Part shown: one piece after another, positions 26,176 through 37,500 of the stretch | Layout of the letters: each line of letters opens with the position of its first letter | How positions within the stretch are numbered: position 1 is the stretch's first letter | Assembly: GCA_020636325.1 (NCBI GenBank) | Contig: JACJYC010000005.1 | Location: 442,323-506,322, forward strand | DNA: 64,000 bases | Direction of reading: 5' to 3' | DNA from: Lewinellaceae bacterium | GTDB taxonomy: Bacteria; Bacteroidota; Bacteroidia; Chitinophagales; Saprospiraceae | Made by a program: the position numbers and the translations under genes | Notes under the pieces: model-generated | Databases searched by the model: none | The model's input: only the letters and a program-made list of their open reading frames with translations | Told to the model about the DNA's origin: nothing

Positions 26176-27444
26176 TCAGAATTGCATACCGAAGAAATCC
26201 TTGGTGCCGGCGCTCGTTTCGCTGTCATTTCCGCCGGTGAAATAGACGCGCGACCCCAGCACAAAATTGGACGTACTCCATTTGTGTCCGGTCCAGCCGA
26301 CCGGAAAACAGCTGTTGCCGTTGAATACCGGGATAAAAGTCAGTTGGTGCGAGGCAGGATTCAGTTCATAATGCCCTTTCTCGGTTACGGCATAACCTTT
26401 ACCGTTGACCGAGAAAGCTGTAACATAGTTTTCGGAGATCGGTACGCCTGAATAAAGGTTCATTTGTTTGACCACCGGATTGTATTCGGCAAAATTCCCG
26501 TTCTTGAAAAAGAAATACATGCGGTTGTCGAGGGTAAACGAGGCCCTGCAATAATTGGAAGGATCGTCAAAAAAGGTCTTCTCGTAAGTCCACTGCCCGG
26601 TCCCGGGATTGTAGGACAGGATCTGGACGTTGCCGGAAAAGACCGGTCCCATATAAAGTTTGCCGTTGAACGGTATCAACTGAACGCCCATTTCCCGATA
26701 ATCCCCCAAACCGGCGTGCGGTGATTTGAAGGTCCTCACCCGGGTATTGGTCGGAATATGATAGGCTTCCAGCAATAAGCCATTGTCCGCGGTAAAATAA
26801 GCTGTATCGCCGAGTACAGCTGCCGCGGTGGCTGTTCTCAAGCCAGCGGCGGGCAGGTCCGTGAGGTTGTTGGCAGCGGGGTCGTAAATCCAGATCTGAT
26901 CAGTACCGGCCGTGCTGCCGCGCAGTCCGCCGGCGATATAACCTTTGCCCTGGTAAATGAAATTGGCTGCGTAAACGATGTTCTGCGGCAAGGATATTCT
27001 CGGCAGAAACGCATAAGGCGGGGTCTTGCGCACTTTAACATTGGCTTTCCCCCTGTTGCTTTCCCCACATTCATTGTAGCCAAAAACCTCAATCATTGCG
27101 GTCGCCGGCGCCTGAGCCGTAGGAAAAAGCGAGATGCTGGACCTGGTGAGCTCGGTCCATTTGCCGTCCCCGTCTACCGCAAATCCCGCAGGGAAATCGA
27201 ACTGAAACTTCACATTCCCGCCGTCATCCCCCGTGATATACGGCCAGTCGAGAAACAACGGAAACCCCTCAGACACCTCCGGGCAGCTTTCATTGTTGCC
27301 CGGCATGTTGATAAAAACCGTTTCGTTGTTGTTCTGACTCGGCATACCGCAATCTTCCGGTATGATATTGCAGCTGCTTCCTGCCAGGATACAATAGAAT
27401 GAACCGGCCAGGAATAACCCGGCCAAAGAGCGGAATGGATTCAT
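26176..27444 (-). CDS. Kelch-like propeller protein, probable lipoprotein
   Basis: The 422-residue product starts MNPFRSLAGLFLAGSFYCILAGSSC. Cysteines at the end of this hydrophobic stretch suggest a lipoprotein, although the exact lipobox is ambiguous. An immunoglobulin-like region (about 60-150) is followed by kelch-style blades with paired glycines: YQGKGYIAGGLRGSTAGTDQIWIYDPAANNLTDLPAAG, FNGKLYMGPVFSGNVQILSYNPGTGQWTYE, VNGKGYAVTEKGHYELNPASHQL and LGSRVYFTGGND. Such propellers usually bind other proteins or glycans. It is in the middle of the kinase-to-regulator gene run. The stop is 71 bases before the next gene. Confidence 0.8.
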   Translation of the reverse strand: MNPFRSLAGLFLAGSFYCILAGSSCNIIPEDCGMPSQNNNETVFINMPGNNESCPEVSEGFPLFLDWPYITGDDGGNVKFQFDFPAGFAVDGDGKWTELTRSSISLFPTAQAPATAMIEVFGYNECGESNRGKANVKVRKTPPYAFLPRISLPQNIVYAANFIYQGKGYIAGGLRGSTAGTDQIWIYDPAANNLTDLPAAGLRTATAAAVLGDTAYFTADNGLLLEAYHIPTNTRVRTFKSPHAGLGDYREMGVQLIPFNGKLYMGPVFSGNVQILSYNPGTGQWTYEKTFFDDPSNYCRASFTLDNRMYFFFKNGNFAEYNPVVKQMNLYSGVPISENYVTAFSVNGKGYAVTEKGHYELNPASHQLTFIPVFNGNSCFPVGWTGHKWSTSNFVLGSRVYFTGGNDSETSAGTKDFFGMQF

Positions 27445-27589
27445 AACCTTTGGATGATAAAACAGAATAAAACGACTGGGGGGGAGCCGTTTTCGGGTGC
27501 AAGTTAGATCGGGTTCCAATGACCTGCAATACGACGAATTGCGTATTTTCAGTACCCCGGTAGGTTTTCAGTGGGCAGGTTTTCAGTCG

Positions 27590-27898
27590 GCACTGGGCAG
27601 TCCTAGCATCCAGCCACCACCACGCCGGGGCGTGGCAGCACCAAGCATCAAGTATCCAGTATCCAGTATCCAGCATCAAGTATCCAGCCTCCACCACGCC
27701 TCAGCGAGACAGCATCCCCCGTCCGCCATAGCTCCCAAAGAGCGACGGCGGGCAGCATCCACCACGCTCAGCGTGGCAGTATCCCCCGTCCGCCATAGCC
27801 CCAAGGCGACGGCGGGCAGCCACCAGTATCCAACATCAAGTATCCAGCATCAAGTATCCAGCCTCCAGCATCAAGTATCCAGTATCCAGCATCAAACC
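27590..27898. repeat. Heptamer array with two kinds of embedded palindrome
   Basis: Seven-base words TATCCAG, CATCAAG and CCTCCAG repeat across the region, most regularly at 27650-27690 and 27825-27898. Interruptions are element 1 (CCCCCGTCCGCCATAGC ... GACGGCGGGCAG) at 27716-27755 and 27783-27819, and element 2 (CCACGC, short loop, GCGTGG with a trailing CAG) near 27628 and 27761; a degenerate copy is near 27691. The array overlaps the last three codons of the histidine kinase gene. The rest of the 447-base gap (27445-27589) has a weak AATACG/CGTATT inverted repeat and nothing else recognisable. Confidence 0.9.
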
Positions 27899-29700
27899 TC
27901 CAGTCGCAAAACCGACCCGCCCTCAAGGCGGTTTTCCAGGTGAATGCTGCCTTGCAATTCCGCGGCCCGCTCCTGCATATTGGCAAGGCCGTACCCTTGT
28001 CCGGCATGGTCGGCGGGGATGCCTGTTCCATTATCCCGGATCTCCATGCGAAGGCGGCCGGCGGATGTAATTTCCAATAACAGATTAATGAAGGAGGCGT
28101 TGCCGTGTTTCAGCGCATTGGTGATTCCTTCCTGGGCGATCCGGTACACATTCAGGGTTTGCGCGGGGGTCAGCCTCCGGTCGGGGTCGCCGAGGAACTC
28201 GATCGCCACTTCCGGTCCCCCTTCATTCCGGTTCGCGAATTCGCGGATCTTGTCGACGAGGGACTCCGCGGAAAGTCCGTCGGAACGGATGGCCCAGATC
28301 GTTTCCCGGAGTTGCCCCATGGCCTGACGCGCATTGCCGGCGATCGAATCCAGTTCAGATTTCTCAACCGGGTCGCCGGATTGGAATGAACGCCGTGCCA
28401 GGGCGCTGCCGATGAGGGTGAGTTCAGCGCCGAGGTTATCATGGAGGTCGCGTGAGATGCGGAGGCGTTCATCCTGCAGCCGGTTGGCCAGTTCTTTGCC
28501 GGCAATCTCTTCCTTCAAGGCGCTTTCACGCAGGAGCTGAGCTTGTTTTTGGCGTTGTTGCTGGTAAATGAAAGTAAATATAGCGGCCAGTAAGGCCATA
28601 GCGGCGCAAACCAGGTAAAGCCATGTATTTCGCCGCTGGAGTTCGAGTTTTTGGGCAACGAGCGCCTGTTCTTTTTTTGCCGTTTCAAAGCGGGTCGTCA
28701 TTTCGACCAGTTGCCGGTTGCGCTCTTCATTGAACAAGCTGTCCTTGAGCGCGTAGCTGCGTTTGAGCCATTCCACCGCCTTATCATGCCGCTGAAGGCC
28801 GGTGTAAGCATCTGACAACATTTGCATGATATGGCGGCGAAGGTCCGTGAACCCTATGACTCCCGATTTTTCCAGGGCTGCTTCAAAATAGGGCAGCGCT
28901 TCATCGTACCGGCCGGCGCGCAGCATGACCTCCCCCATATTGTTGATGTTGATGGCTACCCCGTGTTCGTCGCCCAACCGGTGCCGGATATCCCGCGATT
29001 GTCCGATGTACCCTACGGCCAGTTCGTATTGCCCGCGCTCGGTAGCTACGGCGCCCAGATTATCCAGGGCATAGCTCAGGTTGGTCTCATAGCCCGGCCT
29101 GGAGATCAGGGCGATTTCCCGTTTGAAAACGGCCTCCGCTTCTTCAAGGCGGTTCAGTTCCAGCAAAGTGACCCCGGTGATGTCCAACGCCTGGGAGAGG
29201 CAATCGGTATCGCGGGCCGCCTCGCATTTCCGGACGGCTTTCGCAAGCTCTTCCAAGGCCTTTTCATGCCTGCCGATCTTCTTGAAATAATTGCCCATTT
29301 CCTTGAGGGTGATCCCCTCCCCTGCCGGGTCGCCGACGTGTTCGTACCGGTCCAGCGCGTCATGGTAACAGGCCAATGCCTTTTCGTAATTTCCCCGCAG
29401 GTAGTGGGCAACCCCCAGGTTTTTCAAGGTCAGGGCCTCCAGATCCGGCCGGTCCAGTTTTCGGCTGATATCCAGTGCTTGTTCCCCGACCTCGACCGCG
29501 CGTTCAAAATCGCCGGACATGATGGTGTAAAAATGTTGGTTGATCAGAGCGACCTGCTCCAATTCATCCTTTTGAGGAAGAAGATTGAGGATGCTGTCCG
29601 CAAGCTGGGCCGCAGACCGGCAGGGGAAGAAGCCGGTCAGCAAAACGCCGTACCAGAGCAGGTGCAGCGGAATGTTGGTGTGTGTAGTTGATCTGTTCAT
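27892..29700 (-). CDS. TPR-containing sensor histidine kinase (HisKA_3)
   Basis: The 602-residue protein has a signal or anchor segment at the start. About eight tetratricopeptide repeats follow (residues 40-330, e.g. ALTLKNLGVAHYLRGNYEKALACYHDAL), then a membrane span (NTWLYLVCAAMALLAAIFTFIY, about 355-378) and a coiled coil. HisKA_3 comes next, with H420 in ISRDLHDNLGAELTLIG, and last a HATPase domain (N-box about 520-535, DNGTGIPADHAGQGYGLANM near 565). This is the usual partner class of NarL-type regulators. The repeats are predicted to be periplasmic and sense an unknown signal. The last codons (LEV and the stop) are part of the heptamer array. The likely regulator gene is at 23684-24334. 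Confidence 0.9.
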   Translation of the reverse strand: MNRSTTHTNIPLHLLWYGVLLTGFFPCRSAAQLADSILNLLPQKDELEQVALINQHFYTIMSGDFERAVEVGEQALDISRKLDRPDLEALTLKNLGVAHYLRGNYEKALACYHDALDRYEHVGDPAGEGITLKEMGNYFKKIGRHEKALEELAKAVRKCEAARDTDCLSQALDITGVTLLELNRLEEAEAVFKREIALISRPGYETNLSYALDNLGAVATERGQYELAVGYIGQSRDIRHRLGDEHGVAININNMGEVMLRAGRYDEALPYFEAALEKSGVIGFTDLRRHIMQMLSDAYTGLQRHDKAVEWLKRSYALKDSLFNEERNRQLVEMTTRFETAKKEQALVAQKLELQRRNTWLYLVCAAMALLAAIFTFIYQQQRQKQAQLLRESALKEEIAGKELANRLQDERLRISRDLHDNLGAELTLIGSALARRSFQSGDPVEKSELDSIAGNARQAMGQLRETIWAIRSDGLSAESLVDKIREFANRNEGGPEVAIEFLGDPDRRLTPAQTLNVYRIAQEGITNALKHGNASFINLLLEITSAGRLRMEIRDNGTGIPADHAGQGYGLANMQERAAELQGSIHLENRLEGGSVLRLEV

Positions 29701-29796
29701 TTATGGGAAAATTCCTGGTCAAAATAGGTAAAAAATCGGATTGGGGGGCGGTCGACCGATTCAGGCATCATTAGCTCTTTTGATTTTGGCTTTCAT

Positions 29797-31380
29797 TCAG
29801 AATCGCAGGAGGTGAATTTGTTCCAATATCCATTTCCTGTGGGCCATTACCCGACCAAACTCTTCCTGTTTTTGCTTCAACAGATCGTCCAGACCGGGTT
29901 TACCCCGGAATGACGACCGATTATACTTCCATTTGGACATCAAATCCAGGGTTTCAAAAAATGAGCGATAAGCATGAACTCTGGGGTTTGGAATTTTTTC
30001 ATTTTCTGTGCTGTGCAGATCCCTTTGAATTTTTGCCCTGATGTTTTGGATTGCGATATCGAACAAATAGGTTTCACTTAACAAATAATAAGCCCGCAAA
30101 GCAAGTGCGTAAATTTCATAATACTCGAACCCGGTGATTCGGCTCGTTTTGCTTTTGCCTTTTGGTTGTTTTCTATTGCCAATCTCTTGATCTGCTTTTT
30201 CCTGATCCGTACCGAGTATTTCCAGGGTTTTTCTGTATCTCCCCTGGTAAAAACTCAATGCCGCATTCGCCAATTGTTCAGTCAGGCCGCGTTCTTTACC
30301 GATCACAAAGGGCAATCCTTCATTCAAGAATCTCTTTCCCCAATCGATGTTTCCGGTGTAAAAAGCTGCGGACAATACATTAAGGAAACGCCATTGCCCC
30401 ATGTGCTCCCCGTCCCGGAGCAGGTGATAACTTGGCCCGTTCCTGTCTTCTGCCAGGTTTTTGAAGATTCTGAACATATCAATATATGCGCCCTGCAGTT
30501 GCGGCAATTGGTTGATATACCCCTGATTGATCAATGAGTTGATATAATAGGCCATGGTCAGGTACACTTCTTTACGCTCTTCCACAGGCAACAAAGATTC
30601 GCAAGTGAGCATGAAATCCGTAAATTTTTCCAGCGGGGGGCGATCTTCGCTCAGCGCGATAAGCAGGAATAATTGGCTGTACAATTTTAATACAGGATGG
30701 TCTAATGCAGAGGCCGATGATTTTGCTATTTTCGTAAGTTCTTCAATTTCTTCAGCTTCAAGTTTTCGCCGCCCTTGAAGATTCTGATGAAGGGTTGCGA
30801 AACAGGCGTACTTGTATCGCTCAATTAAAGCGAAACGGTTGATGAAGTCGAGATATTCACCGGTATTGTCTTTCAGGATCCTGTGAACGGAGTAATGCTT
30901 GCGCGTAAGATCTTCTTTGAGCGCTTTCAGCCGCCAGTATTCGCTGCTTCTGGACAGGTTATTTTCCAACGCGTCATCAAGATCCTTGGAAATGGTGGAA
31001 AAGGCCCTTTCGTGTCCCCTGATAATCGGCGCATCCAGCAAAACAGCAAATTCCACTGAGGGTTGGAACCGGATTTGTTTCAATGCAATAAATTCCTTCA
31101 ACAGGACCGAAGTTTCATAAATGATCTGGTTCAGAAGAGGGGAGTTTTCATGAATCTCTTTCCCTGTTTTAAGTGACAGCTCACGATTAAATTTTGGCTT
31201 ACCCCATTGGCTGGGGGCTGTACCTGCAAGAAGCCGTAAAAAATCAAGCCTCTTTCTGTTTTGTTTGATCCCAGGCATTTGGGTATAATGGATAAAAGCC
31301 TTGAATTCCAGTTTTTCAAGCTGGCTAAGCAACTGGATGGAAATGCGCCCGGAAATTGAACCGGTAGAATCCTCTTTCAT
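29797..31380 (-). CDS. Large helical protein, unknown function
   Basis: The 527-residue product is strongly helical, with no signal peptide or membrane span. Its opening (LLSQLEKLEFKAFIHYTQMPGIKQNRKRLDFLRLL) resembles a family of 450-550-residue proteins that I recall being present in many copies in Saprospiria-like genomes, where an L..L...EF..F..Y..SP..N......LF motif begins an alpha-helical repeat protein. I cannot confirm this without a search. Later segments (YLTMAYYINSLINQGYINQL, ANAALSFYQGRYRKTLEIL) resemble TPR-like helical hairpins. It stands alone, separated by about 95 bases from the kinase gene and divergent from the M4 protease gene. Confidence 0.7.
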   Translation of the reverse strand: MKEDSTGSISGRISIQLLSQLEKLEFKAFIHYTQMPGIKQNRKRLDFLRLLAGTAPSQWGKPKFNRELSLKTGKEIHENSPLLNQIIYETSVLLKEFIALKQIRFQPSVEFAVLLDAPIIRGHERAFSTISKDLDDALENNLSRSSEYWRLKALKEDLTRKHYSVHRILKDNTGEYLDFINRFALIERYKYACFATLHQNLQGRRKLEAEEIEELTKIAKSSASALDHPVLKLYSQLFLLIALSEDRPPLEKFTDFMLTCESLLPVEERKEVYLTMAYYINSLINQGYINQLPQLQGAYIDMFRIFKNLAEDRNGPSYHLLRDGEHMGQWRFLNVLSAAFYTGNIDWGKRFLNEGLPFVIGKERGLTEQLANAALSFYQGRYRKTLEILGTDQEKADQEIGNRKQPKGKSKTSRITGFEYYEIYALALRAYYLLSETYLFDIAIQNIRAKIQRDLHSTENEKIPNPRVHAYRSFFETLDLMSKWKYNRSSFRGKPGLDDLLKQKQEEFGRVMAHRKWILEQIHLLRF

Positions 31381-31549
31381 AAAAAAACGGAATTGATTAA
31401 AAATTCAAACAATTGAACTACAGATTTTTATAGAAAATTTTTATTCATTCCGGTGTATTTTGCACGACCTCTGAATCAGCGACAGGGGCATCACATCCTA
31501 ATTTTGCCGGACCTCCTCTATGCAGGAATTTACGCTAAAACTTTTTGCC

Positions 31550-34500
31550 ATGAAAAAATCCGCTGTTCCGACAATCCTGTTCACTGCTTTGCTCCTCACA
31601 CTTTCAGGAATGCAATCCTCCGGTCTAAGATTATTTAACTGGAAAGTTAAAGAAGAATCTTCACTTCCGGAAGTGAACGCGAATGCTGTAGCCCGTCAGA
31701 CAATGCTGGAAACGCTTGTGCAAAAGGGTAGTAGGTTAAACGCTCTCCGTTTCAGGTCTGATGCTCAAGTGAAGCTCGAGGATTTTCTTACCGGCGCCTT
31801 CGCCGCGGACTTTCGATTCTGCGACCGGGATCAATGGCGGCTGATCAATGCGCGACAAGACCAATGGGGTATCCGTCACTACAAGCTGACCCAATTCCGC
31901 GAAGGCGTTAAAGTGTATGGAATGACGTACCTGCTCCACGAAAAAAACGGACGCATCATATCTGCCAACGGCAGTTTCCTGCCTTGCGCAGAGCTATCGG
32001 CAATACCGGTTGTTTCCCATGAAGAGGCCCGTTCAATTGCGGTTCATTCCGTCCCCGGTCGCCAATATGCCTGGGAAAAACCCGGGATGGACAGCTTGTT
32101 GCGCGCTGCAAATGATGACCCGGAAGCCAATTTTTATCCTGAGGGAGAGCTGGTCTGGCTCCCGGGCAGTCTGTTGAACCCGACCCGGGGCAAAGAGACA
32201 AGCGAAAAACTAACATGGCATTTCAAGGTTTACACCCTGGCTCCATTTGAAGGTCATGAGGTCTTTGTGGATGCAGCAACAGGTGTTGTTTTGGCCAGTT
32301 GGGCTTTAACGCCAAATTGCATACCTGCTCAGGGAACCGCTCTTTACCAATCCGGATCTGTAGACTTCTGTGTGAGTTCCGTTGTCGGACCGAACGGTGC
32401 AGGTTATCGGCTTTATGATACGGACCGCAACATCCGCACCCTGGACAACCTGGGCCTGGACCAAAGCATTGTGATCGCAGACTACTTTTATCCAACACTC
32501 TTATGGGCCCCAGCCCAACGCACAGCCGTAGCAGCTCACTGGGGAATGAAAGAGACGTACGATTATTTCCAGAGTTATCAGAATTGGCTCCATTTTGACA
32601 ATAAGCCCGGAAGTCCCACATGGATATGGACCAATTTCGGGGACGAATATTCCAACGCCAGGAAGACCCCGCTAGGAATTGTAGCAGGGAACGGGGACGG
32701 GGTTCAATTTGGGCCTTTTGTTTCCCTGGACATCATTGCGCATGAATATACCCACGGTATCATCGAGCACACGTCCAATCTCGGATTTTATAATGAATCC
32801 GGCGCGCTGAATGAAGGTTTGGCCGATATATTCGGGGTTGTTGTTGAAATGAGCACATTAGGCCCCAATTCCAACTACTTGCTGGGAGAAAAAATCCACC
32901 TTGCAGATACACTGACCGGCATCAGGCGGATCGATTTTCCCAATCTGCAAAAGTTGCCCGACACCTATTACGGTTTGTACTGGCAGGATTTCGGTAATTG
33001 CTCGACCGCCGACTGCTTTATTCACCACAACAGCACGGTTATCGGGCGATGGTTTTACCTCCTGGTAAACGGCGAAACGGGCGTAAGCGAAAACAACGAT
33101 TTTTATCAGATCAACGGTATCGGACTTAACGCAGCCGCCCGCCTGGTCTTTGAGGTCATGACCAACTACCTGCCGGAAAACGCCGATTTTGCCGATTTCA
33201 GGGAATACCTTCTTCTGGCAGCCGATAACCTGTCCGGTTATGACCTGAGCAACATCGCGCAGGCATTTTGCGCAGTCGGAATAGGCCCATGCGATCTGTC
33301 CGAACTGGAAGATGTCGATGTTACGGTTTCTGCTCCCGACGGAAATTTCTTTGAAGGGGATACCATTATGGTAGACTGGAGCGGCATTAGTCTCAATGAA
33401 AAGGTGGATATCCAGATATCGTTAGATAACGGTATCAATTACCAATTGGTGGTAGCGGGGTATCCGAATACGGAGCACTATGAATGGATTGCTCCCGGCT
33501 TCAACAGCGATCTTTGCCGGATCAGAGTCCGGAAGGCGGACGACCCGTTGGTGTCCGGGGTGAGCAATATTTTTGCGATCAAAGGGTGCAATCTCCTTGC
33601 GCATTTCACCCTGAATGACAATTCGCCCTGCTTCGGGCAAACGGTTATCGCCGCCAATTCCCAGGTCTTACCGGGGGTAAACTATGCCTGGGCGGTAGAC
33701 GGATTGCCGGCTATAGCCTCTCCCGGATCTTTATCCATCAGCTTACTCTCGGGCGGCGGCGGACATATCATCTCCCTGATCGCTGAACGGGGCGGGTGCA
33801 GGGATACTTTCGACCTGGAGCTTTTCGTAGAGCCTGAACCGACGGCCGAGTTCAGTTACACGGTTAACAATCAATTCATTACCGTTCTGGCCCAAAATGA
33901 AAAGGCAAAAGCCGTCACCTTCACGCTGAACGGAGTCCCTTTGCAAAACCAGGGGGCTTCGGGGTTTTCCTTTCCTGTCGAAACACCGGGCAACTATACC
34001 ATTTGCCTCTACGTCAATGATGAATGCAGCGCAGGCGCGCTTCCGCCCGTTTGCAAAGAAGTGGAAGTACCTGCCACCATCATTTGCGATTCGGATGCGG
34101 AACAGGTCTCACAGTTCAACAATACCAGCCTCATTTCGGATGTTATCGATTACGGCGATTCCCTGATCCTTGCCACAACAGGAGGGTTGGTGTTTTACAA
34201 CAAGAACACCGAAGCTTTTTCAGTGGTCAACAATGCCAATTCCGCTTTGCCGGCAGATCACCTGGGCAGTGTAGCGGTCGACCGGGAAAATGAGGTCATT
34301 TACGCTACTGTAACAGGGTGTAAAGGGTTTGTAGAGTTAGTAAAACCTGATTTTCATCCTATATTCCACAGTGTTCTGGATCTGCAGGGATTGAATTCGA
34401 ATGATATTGTCAAACTGAAAATGGGCCCTGACGGCAAACTGTATATCATTTCGGAAAGCAATGGCATACGGGTAGCCGAAAGAACCAACGGCTTACTGCA

Positions 34501-37500
34501 TATTACCCATTCAATTACTTCGGCTCAAGGCTTACCGGAAGGATATAAAATATCAGATATAGAATTTTCCAGTGAAAACCTGATGTGGATCGGCACAAGG
34601 GGTGGCGGCCTGGCAAAAGTGGTTAATGGGGCGGTGGAGGAAATTCTCGCTTTTGGCGGCAATATCCAGAACCGATACATTCAAACCATGTATGCAGACA
34701 GCTCGGGCGTCTGGTTCTCTACACTGGGCGGAGGCGATACGCTGCGTTTCTGGGGAAATGACTTACCGCTTGCCTTTGGTTATGGATTGTCGAACGCCCC
34801 TCCGGTGTCGATTGCAAAAGGGCTCAACGGCCACATTTATTTCGGGGTTACCTTAAACAACTATATCCTCGAATTTGACGGATCAAATTTTTCGCTATTC
34901 GACGGCTTGGCGAGTTGCTGCTACAGCAAAGGGCCGGTTGTAAAACTCCTCAGTGACAAAACGACCGGCAATTTCTGGGTCGGTTTAAGGGAAAAACTGG
35001 TCGCTTGGGACGGAGTTGAAGACTGGACCTACAAGAATACTTCCATAACACCTTTTATTTCCAATAACATTCAATACATTTTTGCAGACGATGAGGAAGT
35101 TATCGTGACAGCAAATGAAGGGGCGTACCTGTACAACGGGGTTTCCTTCGATTCTATCGAAATCGGAAGCTTCCTGCCTTACCAACCGAGTTCATCTTAT
35201 TTGTGGGTCTTTGACTTTACCTCGGAAATGGTAAAGGATCACATTGGAAGGAAATGGGCAGCGGTGGGTTTCTATGATATGGCTTTGTGTTTTCTGGACC
35301 CGGATCCCCAATTCGGTTGGTCATTCATCAAAAAAGAAGATCTGCCTTTTCAAAGCCCTATCAAGCGTTTATTGTACCACAATGAGAAATTGTATATAGC
35401 AACGTACCAGGAAGGCCTTTTCATTTTGGACCTCTCTAATTATTCATTTGAACATTTCTACCAGGCCAACAGCCCGATTTGGCCGACCTGGGACGGCGAG
35501 ATGGCATTCGATCCCCAATATCGGCTTTGGCTTTCTAATAAGGGGGTTTCGGGCAGCGGGCAGGATCTGCTGGTTTTTGACGGCGCCATTTGGACGACCC
35601 TGACCGTTCCGAATACTACCGGGGTACGCAATCTGGCATTTACGGGATCCGGGACATTATTTGTTTCAACCAGTGAAAACAAAATCTTGCAATACGATGG
35701 CTCGGAATGGTTGGAAATTTCGGATTTAAACCTCGCGATCGCCGGTAATGCCGTACAGATCAATGATGTCCAGATCAGCAGGAACGGCGATTTGATGATC
35801 GGCACGACGGCTCCTAACCCGCTGCTTTTTAAAGATGGAACTTTCGGCCTTATCATAAGCGATACCACCGGTGCGATCAGAGAAGTATATAACGAGTTTA
35901 ATTCCGGACTGCCGTCCAGCAACATCAAAACCATCAAACAAACTTCACAAGGCACTATCTGGGTAATAACCGATAATGGAACAGGGATGATCCAACCCTA
36001 CATTGAAACCATTACACCGGATTTTGCCTTCGAAGGAACTTGCAGCGGTATCCCAATCCATTTCATCAACAAAACGGCAGGTGGTTCCGGTTTTAACTGG
36101 ACCATCGCCGGCCAGTCGGTCGGGGTGGGAAAAAATCTGAATTATACCTTCCCGGCACCGGGAGAATACCCCGTAACGCTGGAAGCCATCACACCTGACG
36201 GGTGCACAGTTTCAACCACCCGGATCGTAAAGGTAAACCCCAGTGCCGCATCCTCCGCCAAAGACCAAGACTTGTCGTTGTGTGACAACAGCGCCACATT
36301 GACCGCTCCGGAGGGCATGGATCAATATACCTGGAAATTTGGTACACAGACCCTGGGCCATACCCAGACACAGGCCGTCACCCAATCAGGGGCTTACCTG
36401 CTGGAGATCACCGACCATTGCGGCAATATGGCCACCGCTACCTTCAATGTCCTGCTTACTACCGACTGTGTATGGCCCGGCGATGTGAACAAAGACAACA
36501 TTGTAGATATCTACGATTGGGCGCTGATGGGCATCGCTTTCGGCGCGTTCGGCCCGTCGCGTACAGATATCACCACGGGTTGGCAGGGCTATCCGGCGCA
36601 GAACTGGTCCGGCCTGCTGTTTCAGAATATCAACCTGAAGCATTTTGATGCCAATGGCGACGGCCGGATCGACCTGGCCGATTTTGAGGCTATTCTGGTC
36701 AACTACGAACGGACCCACGGTAATTATCCGGGGGCCCCGATACAGGTAGAAAGTCCATACGCCTTTATCCCCCTCGTAGAGGTAGATACCGCGCTTACCC
36801 ACGGAGATACGCTGGCCCTGCGGGTTGTCGTACTGGCCACCCATGAAAGCGGCCAGGAACTGCCCTTGTATGCCGCGGCAGGAAAACTGCACTGGGATCT
36901 GCAGGGTGTATCGCCCCAGGATATCCGGTTCTCCTTCGAGAATGCATCCTTTAGCGATAATCAACAAACCGTCATAACCATGGCACGGGTATACCCCGAG
37001 CGAAACGAGATCCCGTTTGCATTCACCGGTCTGGATCACCAGAACTTTCCGGAGGTTTCCGTCATCGGGGAAGCCCATTTTCTGGTGGTCGACGATGTCG
37101 TAGGCCTCGGCGACACCCTTGCCCTGAAGTTCAACATTGATGGCCCGCAGGGGTTGGTCAACACCGGTAATTTCATCCCGCTGGGGGGAGTTGACCGCAG
37201 CTACCGGTTTACCGCAGGCGAACTGACCAAATCAACGGATCCGCCTGGCCGCCCGATCGATGAGCCGCTTTTCACCGTATTTCCGAACCCGGTTTCCGAC
37301 CGGTTGAATATCATCTACGAATTGGACGCTGTCCGGGAGGTAACTTTCACTTTATTCACCGCTCAAGGAACAGAGGTGTGGAAGGAAACCGTTCGCACCG
37401 GACAGCATTTGCAAAAAAGTCTTCCGGTTTCCGGCCTGCCGCCGGGTTTATACCTGCTTTCAGCTGAAACAGCAATCGGAAACAGTGTCATCCGGGTGAT

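Noticed and set aside
27590..27898. Possible CRISPR array
   Set aside because: The repeated words are only 7 bases and contiguous, without 20-40-base unique spacers, and there are no cas genes nearby.
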